A stretch of 64,000 bases of DNA from Candidatus Methylopumilus sp. Its GTDB lineage: Bacteria > Pseudomonadota > Gammaproteobacteria > Burkholderiales > Methylophilaceae. The stretch covers positions 62,001 to 126,000 of the forward strand of contig JAHEEA010000001.1 in assembly GCA_024640945.1 (NCBI GenBank), in the 5' to 3' direction. Below the pieces are notes generated by a model. The model was given only the letters and a program-made list of their open reading frames with translations, was not told where the DNA came from and made no database searches. This document shows, one piece after another, positions 44,783 through 56,441 of the stretch. Numbering within the stretch: the first letter of the stretch is position 1; each line of letters starts with the position of its first letter. The translations under genes and the position numbers were made by a program.

Positions 44783-45660
44783 TGCATCCTAGAAATAAGC
44801 ACCAAGGTCGTTATGACCTCATCCAACTACAACTGGAAACCCCAGCACTTAGCAAGTTTGTAAAATCAAATCCGAACAATGAACTAACCATTGATTTTTC
44901 AAACCCTAATGCAGTCAAAACACTCAATAAAGCACTCTTAAAATCACATTACCAAATCAAAGAATGGGATATCCCTTCACAATTTCTTTGCCCACCAATT
45001 CCTGGACGCGCAGACTATATTCATTACCTCGCTGATTTATTAGTGCCTGGCAATAACAGAGAAATTAGAGGATTAGACATAGGGGTTGGCGCCAACATGA
45101 TTTATCCACTGATTGGCGCTCGTGAATACAATTGGCAATTTGTAGGTGTAGATATTGATGAAACAGCACTTAAAAATGCTCAAAAAATCTTAGAAGGTAA
45201 CGAATTAAGCACATCAATTTCTTTAAGGCTGCAATCGGATAGCAACAATATTTTCAAAGGAATAATAAGAAAGGATGATTCCTTTGATTTCACGATGTGC
45301 AACCCACCTTTCCATGCCTCACTAGAAGAAGCACATGCTGGTAGCCAAAGAAAATTAAACAATCTAGCAAAAAAAACCAATCAACTCTTACCCAAAAATA
45401 AAAATCCCAAACTTAATTTTGGTGGTCAAGCTGCGGAGCTATATTGCGAAGGTGGTGAACTGGGATTTATTAAACGGATGATTGAAGAAAGTGTCGAATT
45501 CAAAAATCATTGCAGATGGTTTACAACACTCGTTTCTAAAACCAATCATTTGCCAAGCATTTACAATGCACTACAAAATATCAACGCAAAAGAAATAAGA
45601 ACCGTTGAAATGACCCAAGGCCAAAAGCATAGTCGTTTTGTAGGTTGGACGTTTAAATAA
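44782..45660 (+). CDS. rlmF: 23S rRNA (adenine-N6)-methyltransferase RlmF
   Basis: LHPRNKHQGRYDLIQL-type start; GLDIGVGANMIYPLIG; FTMCNPPFHAS. Confidence 0.93.
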   Translation: MHPRNKHQGRYDLIQLQLETPALSKFVKSNPNNELTIDFSNPNAVKTLNKALLKSHYQIKEWDIPSQFLCPPIPGRADYIHYLADLLVPGNNREIRGLDIGVGANMIYPLIGAREYNWQFVGVDIDETALKNAQKILEGNELSTSISLRLQSDSNNIFKGIIRKDDSFDFTMCNPPFHASLEEAHAGSQRKLNNLAKKTNQLLPKNKNPKLNFGGQAAELYCEGGELGFIKRMIEESVEFKNHCRWFTTLVSKTNHLPSIYNALQNINAKEIRTVEMTQGQKHSRFVGWTFK

Positions 45661-45691
45661 TAAAAAAGGCCGCTATGAGCGGCCTTTTTTA
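45661..45691. terminator. Bidirectional intrinsic terminator between rlmF and fabB
   Basis: AAAAAAGGCCGCT-atg-AGCGGCCTTTTTT. Confidence 0.92.
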
Positions 45692-45709
45692 TCTATTCCG
45701 ATCTAAAAA

Positions 45710-46927
45710 CTATAAATTTTTAGTAGACAAAGTCAATGAAGCATTCGTACCACCAAAACCAAAGCTATTTGAAAGCGCAGTTTCGATTTTTACGTTATCA
45801 ATGCGCTTACGCACAATATTCATACCTTCAGCAGCAGGATCTAAATTTTCAATATTCGCTGAAGCTGCAATAAAGTTATTTTCCATCATAATCAAAGTGT
45901 AAATAGCTTCATTTACGCCTGCCGCACCTAAAGCATGACCTGACAGTGATTTTGTAGAAGCAATTGCTGTATCACTATTACCAAAGACGGCACGAATTGC
46001 TTCCAGCTCCTTAGTATCACCTACTGGTGTACTTGTGCCATGAGTATTGATGTAATCAACCTTATCAACACCCTCAATCGCTAACTTCATGCAACGTTCA
46101 GCACCTTCACCACTTGGCGCAACCATGTCGTAACCATCCGAAGTAGCACCATAACCTACAACCTCTGCATAGATTTTTGCACCACGCGCTTTGGCATGCT
46201 CATACTCTTCTAAAACTAAAATACCTCCACCGCCTGAAATTACGAATCCATCCCGGTCTGCATCATAAGTACGTGAGGCTTTTTCTGGTGTTTCGTTATA
46301 TTTACTTGAAAGCGCACCCATCGCATCAAACAAGAAAGACATCGTCCAATGCTCTTCTTCACCGCCGCCTGCAAACACAATATCTTGTTTACCTAATTGA
46401 ATTTGCTCAACGCCTGCACCAATACAGTGGGCGCTGGTTGAACAGGCCGAACTGATACCATAGTTCACGCCTTTAATTTTTGCACCAGTTGCCAAACAAG
46501 CAGCAATGCCACTAGACATAGTTTTAGTCACCATATATGGGCCAACACGACGTATGCCTTTTTCAGCCAAAGTGTCAGTTGCTTCCAACATGCTCTCTGT
46601 TGAAGTGCCACCAGCACCAACAATCAAGCCAGTGCGTACATTTGAAACAAGCTCTTCAGGTAGTTTTGAATCAGCAATCGCCTCTTGCATCGCAAGCCAA
46701 GTATAGGCATGACCTTTTGCCATAAATCTTAATAGCTTACGGTCAATTAAAGCTTCTATATCAAGGTTTTTGATAGATCCAGCAACATGAGAACGCAAAC
46801 CACGATCTGCATACTCTTGTTGAAAAGTGATGCCTGAACGACCTTCATAAAGACTATCTTTAACTTCAGCCTTATTGTTACCAAGGCTAGAAACAATTCC
46901 CAAGCCAGTGACGACGACACGACGCAT
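45710..46927 (-). CDS. fabB: Beta-ketoacyl-ACP synthase I
   Basis: [34 protein letters not shown]; paired with fabA. Confidence 0.95.
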   Translation of the reverse strand: MRRVVVTGLGIVSSLGNNKAEVKDSLYEGRSGITFQQEYADRGLRSHVAGSIKNLDIEALIDRKLLRFMAKGHAYTWLAMQEAIADSKLPEELVSNVRTGLIVGAGGTSTESMLEATDTLAEKGIRRVGPYMVTKTMSSGIAACLATGAKIKGVNYGISSACSTSAHCIGAGVEQIQLGKQDIVFAGGGEEEHWTMSFLFDAMGALSSKYNETPEKASRTYDADRDGFVISGGGGILVLEEYEHAKARGAKIYAEVVGYGATSDGYDMVAPSGEGAERCMKLAIEGVDKVDYINTHGTSTPVGDTKELEAIRAVFGNSDTAIASTKSLSGHALGAAGVNEAIYTLIMMENNFIAASANIENLDPAAEGMNIVRKRIDNVKIETALSNSFGFGGTNASLTLSTKNL

Positions 46928-46971
46928 AATACTGATCTCCCGAACTACTTTTTAATGAAGTACTGTTCTTT

Positions 46972-47487
46972 TTAGAAATTATCTGTACTTGTAAACAAAC
47001 CAACACGTAAATCATTAGCCACATAAATTTCTCGGCCGTCTAACTCCATACGTGCATCAGCAATACCCATCACCAATTTACGCATAATCACACGTTTTAA
47101 ATCAATGTAGTAAGTCACTTTTTTACCTGTAGGTAAAACTTGACCACTAAATTTAACTTCTCCGGCGCCAAGCGCACGGCCGCGGCCTGGGCCACCTTTC
47201 CAACCTAAGTAAAAGCCAACCAATTGCCACATCGCATCTAAACCTAAACAGCCTGGCATCACTGGATCACCTTGAAAATGGCATCCAAAAAACCACAAAT
47301 CTGGCTTTACATCGAGTTCAGCAATAATCTGTCCTTGACCATATGCACCGCCATCTTCTGTAATCGACACAATGCGATCAAACATCAACATTGGTGGCAA
47401 TGGCAACTGCGCATTACCCTCACCAAACATCTCACCACGACCACAAGCTAAGAGTTCTTCGTAGCTAAAACTATTCTTTTTTTGCAT
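46972..47487 (-). CDS. fabA: 3-hydroxydecanoyl-ACP dehydratase
   Basis: [32 protein letters not shown]...[24 protein letters not shown]. Confidence 0.97.
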   Translation of the reverse strand: MQKKNSFSYEELLACGRGEMFGEGNAQLPLPPMLMFDRIVSITEDGGAYGQGQIIAELDVKPDLWFFGCHFQGDPVMPGCLGLDAMWQLVGFYLGWKGGPGRGRALGAGEVKFSGQVLPTGKKVTYYIDLKRVIMRKLVMGIADARMELDGREIYVANDLRVGLFTSTDNF

Positions 47488-47587
47488 TCCATTAACCTAA
47501 CATTTTTAGAATTAGTGCTATTTTCGCTGGAAAAGCATTTAAGTGAAAGCCCTATCGGCATTTAAGCAAAAAATTAAGGGGTATACA

Positions 47588-47605
47588 GATCTGTTTACAC
47601 AGATC
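47588..47605. promoter_or_regulatory. 18-bp inverted repeat in the fabA/mxaR divergent region (candidate operator)
   Basis: GATCTGT-TTAC-ACAGATC, perfect 7-bp arms. Confidence 0.4.
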
Positions 47606-47694
47606 AAAATTACCGTTACCATCGGAACCATGTTTTAATTTTGTATTAATCCTTAAGCAATATCTTTTATCTACATTCTTAACGGGACAAGTCC

Positions 47695-48711
47695 ATGAGT
47701 GACCATCAACTAGCCGATTGGCGCAACCACGCACAAACACTAGAAACAGCAATTAATAAAGTGGTTGTAGGCCAAGAATCACCTATTCGCTTGATTACCA
47801 CAGCAATTTTTTCACGTGGTCACGTGTTGCTAGAGGGTGATGTTGGCGTCGGGAAAACAACGTTACTTCGTGCTTTTACACGTTGTATTGGTGGCGGTTA
47901 TCAACGCATCGAAGGCACTATTGACTTAATGCCTAATGACTTGGTTTATCACACTTACCTTGGTGAAGATGGAAAGCCTCACGTAAGCCCAGGTCCTTTA
48001 TTAATGTCAGGTGAAAACCTTTCTGTTTTCTTCTTTAACGAAATTAACCGAGCTCGCCCACAAGTTCACTCATTACTTTTACGTGTGATGGCAGAACGAA
48101 CCCTGTCTGCTTTTAATAAAGAGCATCATTTTCCACACATGTTGGTATTTGCCGACCGTAACCAAGTAGAAAAAGAAGAAACTTTCGAGATTCCATCTGC
48201 GGCACGTGACCGTTTCATGATGGAAATTCCAATTGTCGTGCCTGATGATGATGCCATCATGGAATCTTTAGCCTTCGATACTAAATTCCATAACGTAGAT
48301 GCCTTAGTTGAAACCTTACCTGAAAACGTTTTACAGTTTGACAAGTTAAACGCGTTTTCAAATGTGATTCAATCAAGTGTTGAAGCCAGCCCAACGCTAC
48401 GTCATTACGCATTAAATCTGTGGCGCGCAACTAAAACACCAACTGCCTACGGCGTTAAAGTAAGCGGTGTAGACATGAATCGTCTTGTGCTATCAGGCGC
48501 AAGCCCTCGCGGCATGAGTATGATGCTACGTGCCGCACGCGTAAATGCTTGGTTGAATAATCGTGAATCTGTTTTACCAGAAGACATTCATACTGTATTC
48601 CACTCTACTGTAGCTCACCGTTTAGTGTTTAGCCCTGTATATGAAATGCGCCGTACTGAAATCGCTCGCGAATTACTTACTGGCATTGTGAATGCAGTAG
48701 CAGCACCTTAA
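47695..48711 (+). CDS. mxaR: MoxR-type AAA+ ATPase of the methanol dehydrogenase accessory operon
   Basis: VLLEGDVGVGKTTLLRAF Walker A; first gene of the R-S-A-C-K-L order. Confidence 0.88.
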   Translation: MSDHQLADWRNHAQTLETAINKVVVGQESPIRLITTAIFSRGHVLLEGDVGVGKTTLLRAFTRCIGGGYQRIEGTIDLMPNDLVYHTYLGEDGKPHVSPGPLLMSGENLSVFFFNEINRARPQVHSLLLRVMAERTLSAFNKEHHFPHMLVFADRNQVEKEETFEIPSAARDRFMMEIPIVVPDDDAIMESLAFDTKFHNVDALVETLPENVLQFDKLNAFSNVIQSSVEASPTLRHYALNLWRATKTPTAYGVKVSGVDMNRLVLSGASPRGMSMMLRAARVNAWLNNRESVLPEDIHTVFHSTVAHRLVFSPVYEMRRTEIARELLTGIVNAVAAP

Positions 48712-48733
48712 TTTTCAGCATTCGCAATCAAAC

Positions 48734-49591
48734 ATGCATAACGATATCAAAGAATTCAGCTACCATATTAGTTGGCGCTCTCGCGGACGTCACAATGGTA
48801 GCCATTCGAGCACTCAGCGCGGCATGGGAATGGAGTTCCGTGGGCATACAACCCTACTTTCCTATCCCGATCCGCGCCGTATTGATATTCGTCAAACCAT
48901 ACGTGATCCACTAGAGCAGGTTTATGTTCGTATTTTTAACCAAAAAAGCGCAACCCCTGTTTTTGTAATGGCAGATTTATCTGGTTCTATGGGCTTTGGT
49001 AAACAAAGCAAAATTGAACTAGCAAGCCAAATTGCGAATTCGATTGCCATGTCAGCTACACACAACGGCGATCCATTTGGCTTTATAGGTTTTGACGATG
49101 TGGTGCGTGAAGACTGGCTTTGCACAAGCTCATTTAGGCCACACCAAGCACTTGAATTAAGTAAAAAGCTCAGCAAATTTATTCCAGAGTCAGTGGGTAG
49201 TAAAGGTTTACAAGATGCGAACCGTTATTTACCAAGAGAGCGTTCGCTCATTTTTTTGATTTCAGACTTTCACATGCCTCTCAACGAGCTTGAAGATGCA
49301 TTGGCATTGATGATGCAACATTACATCGTACCGATCGTCTTATGGAACTCGTCAGAATACAAAAGCCTGCCCGAATTTGGCATTACTAGCGTGACCGATA
49401 GCGAAACTGGCGAACAACGTACTTTATTCTTACGTAAAGAATTACGTGCCAGCATTATTGCCAGTTTTGAAGCGCGTCGCGCAGCAATAGAAGCTTTGTT
49501 TATGCGTTACGACATGCCGCCCTTCTTTGTAGAAGATACCTTTGATGCTGATGCATTAACCGAATATTTCCACCAATTTGTAGCTGCTTAA
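48734..49591 (+). CDS. mxaS: DUF58 protein MxaS
   Basis: DUF58/VWA-like PVFVMADLSGSMGFG; position after mxaR. Confidence 0.87.
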   Translation: MHNDIKEFSYHISWRSRGRHNGSHSSTQRGMGMEFRGHTTLLSYPDPRRIDIRQTIRDPLEQVYVRIFNQKSATPVFVMADLSGSMGFGKQSKIELASQIANSIAMSATHNGDPFGFIGFDDVVREDWLCTSSFRPHQALELSKKLSKFIPESVGSKGLQDANRYLPRERSLIFLISDFHMPLNELEDALALMMQHYIVPIVLWNSSEYKSLPEFGITSVTDSETGEQRTLFLRKELRASIIASFEARRAAIEALFMRYDMPPFFVEDTFDADALTEYFHQFVAA

Positions 49592-49593
49592 CC

Positions 49594-50640
49594 ATGGAAT
49601 TGAATTTAACAATGATAAAAACCAAACGCTTCTCATACAAATGGCTAAGCATTTATTCAGCAAGCTTAATGGCGATTATTTTATCTTTGTGCAGCGTCTC
49701 ATTAGCATTTGCAAACGATGAACCATCCCCAGAAATACCAGCCAACAAGATTAAGTTGTTCTTAACAAGTCCTGAGCGTGATGTTGGCTACACAGTTGGT
49801 GACATCCTCACCAGAAAAATTCGATTAGAGGTACAAAAACCTTACTGCCTAATTCCAACAACCCTTCCGATTGCAGGTTATGAACGTCGCTATAAAAATC
49901 AAGTGACAGGCATTGAAGTACGAAAAATTAGCCATTCAGAAGAGTCAAACGCAAGCAGTCATACATATACAATTAATATTGAATATCAAGTATTTACAAC
50001 AGGCCCAACTGCAAAGCCAGTGGCATTGCCTGCTGAAGTCATTAAATTTCAGGGCGCAAAAAAAGACGATATCGTTCAATACACCATTCCAAGTTTTAGA
50101 TTTAGAGTGTCTCCTTTAGCTGTTTTTGGTGCCGTCAAAATAGAATATGACATGAGCACCTTTAATCCACCCTTGTTATTACAAACTTACCCTGAAAAAC
50201 AAAAACTTGTTGCATGCTTAACCACTTTAGCGCTCAGTCTAATAGGCTTGCTTTACATTTTAGGTTCACGCGCTTGGATGCCTTTAATGGGCAGACCTTT
50301 TGCGAATGCAGCTCGCACTCTAAAGAAACTTAAAACAAATGAAGATGGCGTGCGCCAAGGCATTTCACGCATTCATCAGGCACTCAATACCACAGCAAAA
50401 ACAAGCGTATTCAATGACAGTACTGATCTTTTCTGCAGAGAGAACCCTAAATTCAAACCATTAGAAAATGAATTGAAACGATTTTTTGAGATGTCACATG
50501 CTGTCTTTTTTGACACACAACATCAATCAAGCAATCATGAAAAAAACATGCTTTGGCTACGCACATTTTGCCGCCAATGTCGTGATTGCGAACGCGGTCT
50601 AATCCCGAACTTAAAATCAACCGAAGCATTGAAAAAGTAA
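49594..50640 (+). CDS. mxaA: MxaA-like membrane protein
   Basis: Signal/TM N-terminus, second TM near residue 205; position between mxaS and mxaC. Confidence 0.82.
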   Translation: MELNLTMIKTKRFSYKWLSIYSASLMAIILSLCSVSLAFANDEPSPEIPANKIKLFLTSPERDVGYTVGDILTRKIRLEVQKPYCLIPTTLPIAGYERRYKNQVTGIEVRKISHSEESNASSHTYTINIEYQVFTTGPTAKPVALPAEVIKFQGAKKDDIVQYTIPSFRFRVSPLAVFGAVKIEYDMSTFNPPLLLQTYPEKQKLVACLTTLALSLIGLLYILGSRAWMPLMGRPFANAARTLKKLKTNEDGVRQGISRIHQALNTTAKTSVFNDSTDLFCRENPKFKPLENELKRFFEMSHAVFFDTQHQSSNHEKNMLWLRTFCRQCRDCERGLIPNLKSTEALKK

Positions 50641-50651
50641 GCAGTTAAGTC

Positions 50652-51650
50652 ATGTTAAATCCGTCCTTTTATTTCAATACACCATGGGTATTACTTTTAC
50701 TACCATTGGCACTATTGCCTTTGGTATTAAATCGTGCGCACAACCAACGCTACTCTTGGGTAGCCATGTTACCTAAAGATCGTTTATCAGATTTAATCGG
50801 GATTGTATTGAAAACACTCTCAGTACTTGCTTTAGCAAGTATTATTATCGGAATGGCTGGCCCACATAGTCAGCAGCAACAAATTGAACGTATTGGTGTA
50901 GGTGCCCAAATCGCAATGGTTCTAGATCGAAGTGCGAGTATGGATGACCCATTCTCAGGTGGAGATGCGAGCAATGGGAAAGTGGGCGAAACAAAGTCTG
51001 TCGCTGCTAGCCGCTTAATAACCCAATTCATTAATTCACGTCAAAACGATATGTTTGGCATGATTACTTTTAGTAATTCAGCAATGTACGTGCTACCCCT
51101 CACTGAGAATAAAGTAGCTATACTTGCGGCGGTACAGGCAACAGCGGGCAATGCGCTTTTTCAAACTAATATTGGTAGCGGACTAACTAGTGGCGCCGGC
51201 TTATTCGATAAAGTGCCAGACTCTGGTTCACGCGCTTTAATATTACTATCTGATGGTGGTGGTCGTATCGATGCAGATACCCAACAAAAAATTCGTGAAT
51301 GGCTGGATCGATTACACATTGGTTTATATTGGATCGTATTACGCCAACCAGGTGGGTTAAGTATTTTTGATACGACTTATGTACCACCTGAAGACTCCGC
51401 CCTTCCACCGCAAATCGAATTGAATGAGTTTTTTAAGACATTAAACTCACCATTCCATGCATATGAAGCTGATGATCCAAAATCACTTGCCGCAGCGATT
51501 GCTGATATCAATCAAAAAGAGAAAAAGCCTATCCGCTACCATGAGCAAATTGCAGGCAAAAACTTTACACAACTTTTTTATTTGCTAGCTGCTTTGATGG
51601 TTGGATTTTTATTACTCGTCAAATATTTAGAAGTCAGAACCTGGGATTAA
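50652..51650 (+). CDS. mxaC: VWA-domain membrane protein MxaC
   Basis: IAMVLDRSASMDDPF MIDAS motif, terminal TM helices. Confidence 0.85.
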   Translation: MLNPSFYFNTPWVLLLLPLALLPLVLNRAHNQRYSWVAMLPKDRLSDLIGIVLKTLSVLALASIIIGMAGPHSQQQQIERIGVGAQIAMVLDRSASMDDPFSGGDASNGKVGETKSVAASRLITQFINSRQNDMFGMITFSNSAMYVLPLTENKVAILAAVQATAGNALFQTNIGSGLTSGAGLFDKVPDSGSRALILLSDGGGRIDADTQQKIREWLDRLHIGLYWIVLRQPGGLSIFDTTYVPPEDSALPPQIELNEFFKTLNSPFHAYEADDPKSLAAAIADINQKEKKPIRYHEQIAGKNFTQLFYLLAALMVGFLLLVKYLEVRTWD

Positions 51651-51664
51651 GAGTGAGATAAGCA

Positions 51665-52207
51665 ATGATTAAAATGCTCAACACAAGAAAATTAACGTGG
51701 CTATTCATACTTCTAGCAATTGCTAGTACGGCAGGCGCCGCTTATGAAGTCCATAGAATCTTAGAAATTCAAGCATTTAATGATGCGATTTTACATGCAA
51801 AGTCTCCCAAAACAGATATGCAGAGCTTTCAAGCAAAATATGCCACTGCTTATTGGTTAGCTAAAAATGAGCGCTATAAGGAATCAACTTTGCTTTATAC
51901 ACATTTGCTAGAAAGTGCGAATGATAAGCAAAAAGCATCTATCCAACACAACCTTGGCAATATTTACTTCCTGCGTGGTTTAGCAATTAATGGCACTAAT
52001 ATGACGGTTGGCAAAGAAACTGAATACTTACTCAGACAAGCTAAAAGCTTATATCAACAATCACTCAAAATTGATAATAGCAACTGGGGCACTCGCCACA
52101 ATTTAGACCGGTTGATTATGTTGCTACCAGGCACACCTACACCAGGTGTGGGGGAATCAGATTCCCCAGGCCTCATTATGGGTAATATTCCTGTTGGCTT
52201 ACCTTAA
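51665..52207 (+). CDS. mxaK: TPR-like membrane protein MxaK
   Basis: N-terminal TM, HNLGNIYFLRGLA TPR-like; position between mxaC and mxaL. Confidence 0.83.
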   Translation: MIKMLNTRKLTWLFILLAIASTAGAAYEVHRILEIQAFNDAILHAKSPKTDMQSFQAKYATAYWLAKNERYKESTLLYTHLLESANDKQKASIQHNLGNIYFLRGLAINGTNMTVGKETEYLLRQAKSLYQQSLKIDNSNWGTRHNLDRLIMLLPGTPTPGVGESDSPGLIMGNIPVGLP

Positions 52208-52222
52208 ACCGAATCATACCGA

Positions 52223-53224
52223 ATGAAAAAACTAATTACTTTTTTACGAAGTCGCCGCGATGTCAGCATGCTTGCTGCTGCTTTTTTGCTTCTCATTATT
52301 GCAGCATTCAAACCGACGATTCCTTTACCTCGCAATATCTACAGCTATATATTGGTCGTTGATATTTCGCAAAGTATGAACGTTGAAGATGCCACTCTCA
52401 ACGGAAAGAGTACAAGTCGCATTGCTTACACCCAAGCAATGCTTCACCAAGTAATCGCCAACATGCCTTGTGACACTCGAGTAAGTATTGGCTTGTTTGC
52501 CGGTGTGAGTATCGCAGCCTTATACAACCCAATAGAAGTTTGTAGTAACTATGCCGCCATACAAGACACCATTGACCACCTAGACTGGCGTACTGCATGG
52601 TCAGGCAATAGTCGCTTACGCGATAGCATGCTGACCTTAGCAAGAGTGTTGCGAGCATTTCCTGAGCCGGCTCAGGTTGTTTATTTCAGCGATGGTGAAG
52701 AAGCCCCAAAACTACATGCTTTCAACACTAAAGACTTAAATAATTTTCAAGGTGGTAACGGCTGGTTATTTGTCGGCATTGGTAGCATAGAAGGTGCTCC
52801 AATTCCAAAATATGATGAGAAAAATCAGCTGATTGGTTATTGGTCAAATGATAGTTTTGCCATGCAACCAGGTATCGCGCAGATTTCAGAAGCCAACCTA
52901 GGGGTGCGTGATAATAACGTTGCGGGTGGAACTGGTGATCGCTTCATCTCAAAACTACAAGAAGACTACCTCAAGGACTTATCTAAAGAAGTCAGCGGTG
53001 ATTATGTGCGTGGCGATAGCTTACAAAGCATTTTAACTGCTATGAAACATCAAAAACCTGCACGTACCGATATCGCCCCTTATGGGATTCATTGGATACT
53101 AGCAAGCATTGCTGCATTATTAGTCCTTGTCACCTATCTACCAAAAAATCCTTTGCAGGCAATACGCAAGGCCTTGTTAGCTCAATTAGCTTCAGGGCGA
53201 TTTAATATTCGTCGCAAAAAATAA
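52223..53224 (+). CDS. mxaL: VWA-domain membrane protein MxaL
   Basis: YILVVDISQSMNVEDATLNG MIDAS motif; last gene of the cluster. Confidence 0.85.
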   Translation: MKKLITFLRSRRDVSMLAAAFLLLIIAAFKPTIPLPRNIYSYILVVDISQSMNVEDATLNGKSTSRIAYTQAMLHQVIANMPCDTRVSIGLFAGVSIAALYNPIEVCSNYAAIQDTIDHLDWRTAWSGNSRLRDSMLTLARVLRAFPEPAQVVYFSDGEEAPKLHAFNTKDLNNFQGGNGWLFVGIGSIEGAPIPKYDEKNQLIGYWSNDSFAMQPGIAQISEANLGVRDNNVAGGTGDRFISKLQEDYLKDLSKEVSGDYVRGDSLQSILTAMKHQKPARTDIAPYGIHWILASIAALLVLVTYLPKNPLQAIRKALLAQLASGRFNIRRKK

Positions 53225-53233
53225 TACTTAATA

Positions 53234-53718
53234 CTAAGAGTTGTTTTTACGCATTTGCTCAGCTAACTGCCAAATTAGAAATATACGCCAACATCTAAAA
53301 ACATCAACATCGACTCGATCACGCAGAATAATGATTGTTTGCGCCCAGAAACAATCAGGCACTTTAAAATTAAGAATTGTTACAAATGGAAAAACTACAG
53401 TGCTGGGCAAAACCCTTGCTAGATATTCATGCCCAGCAACACTCTCACCATAATTTTTTGATCTTTATCTAAATAAACAGCACGCCAAGATGCAGGAAAA
53501 ATTACAAGTGCATCACGTGCTATATAAAAACCTCAGACAAGCACCATCACTAAAATAGCAATCGTATTCATCCATAAAGCAATCGGTAAAATCAAAACGA
53601 TGCAACAAGCAATAAGACTTAACAAGCCTAATAAGTAAGCTAAGTAAAAAGAGGGCTTTAAATCTAAAAGACTAGGCTTCACGTTATAATGATTATTTAG
53701 TTTTTTGGTTTTGAACAA
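53234..53718 (-). pseudogene. ygfX: YgfX (CptA-like) membrane protein gene, disrupted by in-frame TGA and a frameshift
   Basis: Reading: ...KPSLLDLKPSFYLAYLLGLLSLIACCIVLILPIALWMNTIAILVMVLV*GFYIARDALVIFPASWRAVYLDKDQK / (frameshift in A6 run) NYGESVAGHEYLARVLPSTVVFPFVTILNFKVPDCFWAQTIIILRDRVDVDVFRCWRIFLIWQLAEQMRKNNS*; divergent from ygfZ. Confidence 0.75.
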
Positions 53719-53726
53719 TCTCTATC

Positions 53727-54752
53727 ATGACACAAATGCAAACTTTCTTGAGCACACAAGGCGCTATATTCGAAGGCGACGCCCTGATTCATTTTGGTAA
53801 TCCAAATATTGAGAGACAAGCAACGGATAAAGACATCATCACAGCACTGTCGCACATGGCGATTTTAGAAATCAATGGCGAAGATGCAATAACATTCCTG
53901 CAAGGTCAATTAACCAACGATATTAAGCAACTCAATGGCACTAATAGCCAATATTCTGGCTACTGCAACCCTAAAGGCAGATTGCTTGCATTGTTCCTTG
54001 CTTTTGCTCATCAAGATCATCTGCACTTACAGCTCCCTCTTTGCTTAACTGAAGCAATTTCAAAGCGCCTCAGAATGTATGTCATGCGTTCTAAAGTCAC
54101 AATTAAAGACAAGTCGGATCAAATTATCAGCGTAGGCATTGCAGGTCCTAACGCAGAATCAAAATTAAAAGCGTTATTCAACGTAGCCCCAAAAGCAGGA
54201 TATGAACTCATTACATTGGAAGATGCGACCCTGCTCCGCTTGCCAGGCGATTTTCCACGTTACCAAGTATTTATTCATCAGGTTAATTTAGAGAAAATTT
54301 GGCAGGCATTAAGCTCAGACACTCAAAAAGTAGGTAAGGGTGTTTGGGATTACTTAGAAATACAAGCTGGTATTCCTGAAATCACAACAGCCACACAAGA
54401 AGCTTTTGTGCCTCAAATGGTAAACCTTGATGCACTTGACGGCATTAACTTCAAGAAAGGCTGCTATACAGGCCAGGAAATCGTAGCTCGGACACATTAC
54501 CTTGGCAAAGTAAAACGCCGAACCCAAATCGCCCACATTGATATAGAAGATCAGCCCAAGAGTGGCGACATTGTTACCCTAAAGAACACCGAAGAGGCTA
54601 TCGGTCAAATTGTACGAAGTGCTGAAGCACCGAATGGCGGTTTTGATGTATTAGTTGAAATGCGTCTAGAAAATTTTGAATCAGACAAAGATAGCATTAG
54701 CTGTAATGGCAGCCTATTAGCGTTTAAAACGCTACCCTACACATTAAATTAA
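53727..54752 (+). CDS. ygfZ: YgfZ/GcvT-domain folate-binding protein
   Basis: NFKKGCYTGQEIVARTHYLGKVKRR signature. Confidence 0.95.
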   Translation: MTQMQTFLSTQGAIFEGDALIHFGNPNIERQATDKDIITALSHMAILEINGEDAITFLQGQLTNDIKQLNGTNSQYSGYCNPKGRLLALFLAFAHQDHLHLQLPLCLTEAISKRLRMYVMRSKVTIKDKSDQIISVGIAGPNAESKLKALFNVAPKAGYELITLEDATLLRLPGDFPRYQVFIHQVNLEKIWQALSSDTQKVGKGVWDYLEIQAGIPEITTATQEAFVPQMVNLDALDGINFKKGCYTGQEIVARTHYLGKVKRRTQIAHIDIEDQPKSGDIVTLKNTEEAIGQIVRSAEAPNGGFDVLVEMRLENFESDKDSISCNGSLLAFKTLPYTLN

Positions 54753-55099
54753 CGCTTGGCAGCAGGCTCTGATGGCTTAATCGGAGGTTGAATCGACGGT
54801 GCAACAGGATTAGGTTTAGCCAGATTGTTCTCGTCAACTAACTGATAGAAAACCTCATCTTGCTTAACCATCCCTAGTTCACTTCTGGCACGCTCTTCAA
54901 TGGCAGCGTAACCTTGTTTAAGGTCATGCACTTCAGCATCCATGCTATCGTTACGCGACTTAAGCTTATCGTTACTTTCTTTTTCTTGCTCTATTTGCTG
55001 ACTTAAATTCCAAACCCAAAGCCAACTCCCTTTGCCAAGCCACAGTGGGTACTGTAGCAAGGCTATTAATATGACAAAAATAAGAGTGAGCGCTTTCAA
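54749..55099 (-). CDS. ftsB: Cell division protein FtsB
   Basis: N-terminal TM with YPLWLGKGSWLWVWNL, coiled coil, ARSELGMVKQDEVFYQLV; downstream of eno. Confidence 0.93.
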   Translation of the reverse strand: MKALTLIFVILIALLQYPLWLGKGSWLWVWNLSQQIEQEKESNDKLKSRNDSMDAEVHDLKQGYAAIEERARSELGMVKQDEVFYQLVDENNLAKPNPVAPSIQPPIKPSEPAAKR

Positions 55100-55122
55100 T
55101 TAGGTATCAGCAATATTAAAAC

Positions 55123-56430
<1,308 letters not shown>

Positions 56431-56441
56431 CTAATAATTAA

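Noticed and set aside
47552-47752. 66 aa minus-strand ORF in the fabA/mxaR intergenic region
   Set aside because: Overlaps the mxaR start antisense; Cys-rich appearance is accidental and there is no convincing ribosome-binding site.
53241-53453. 70 aa plus-strand ORF after mxaL (possible mxaD/E)
   Set aside because: It is antisense to the disrupted ygfX reading, which gives a coherent family-like protein; the plus-strand ORF has no recognisable features.
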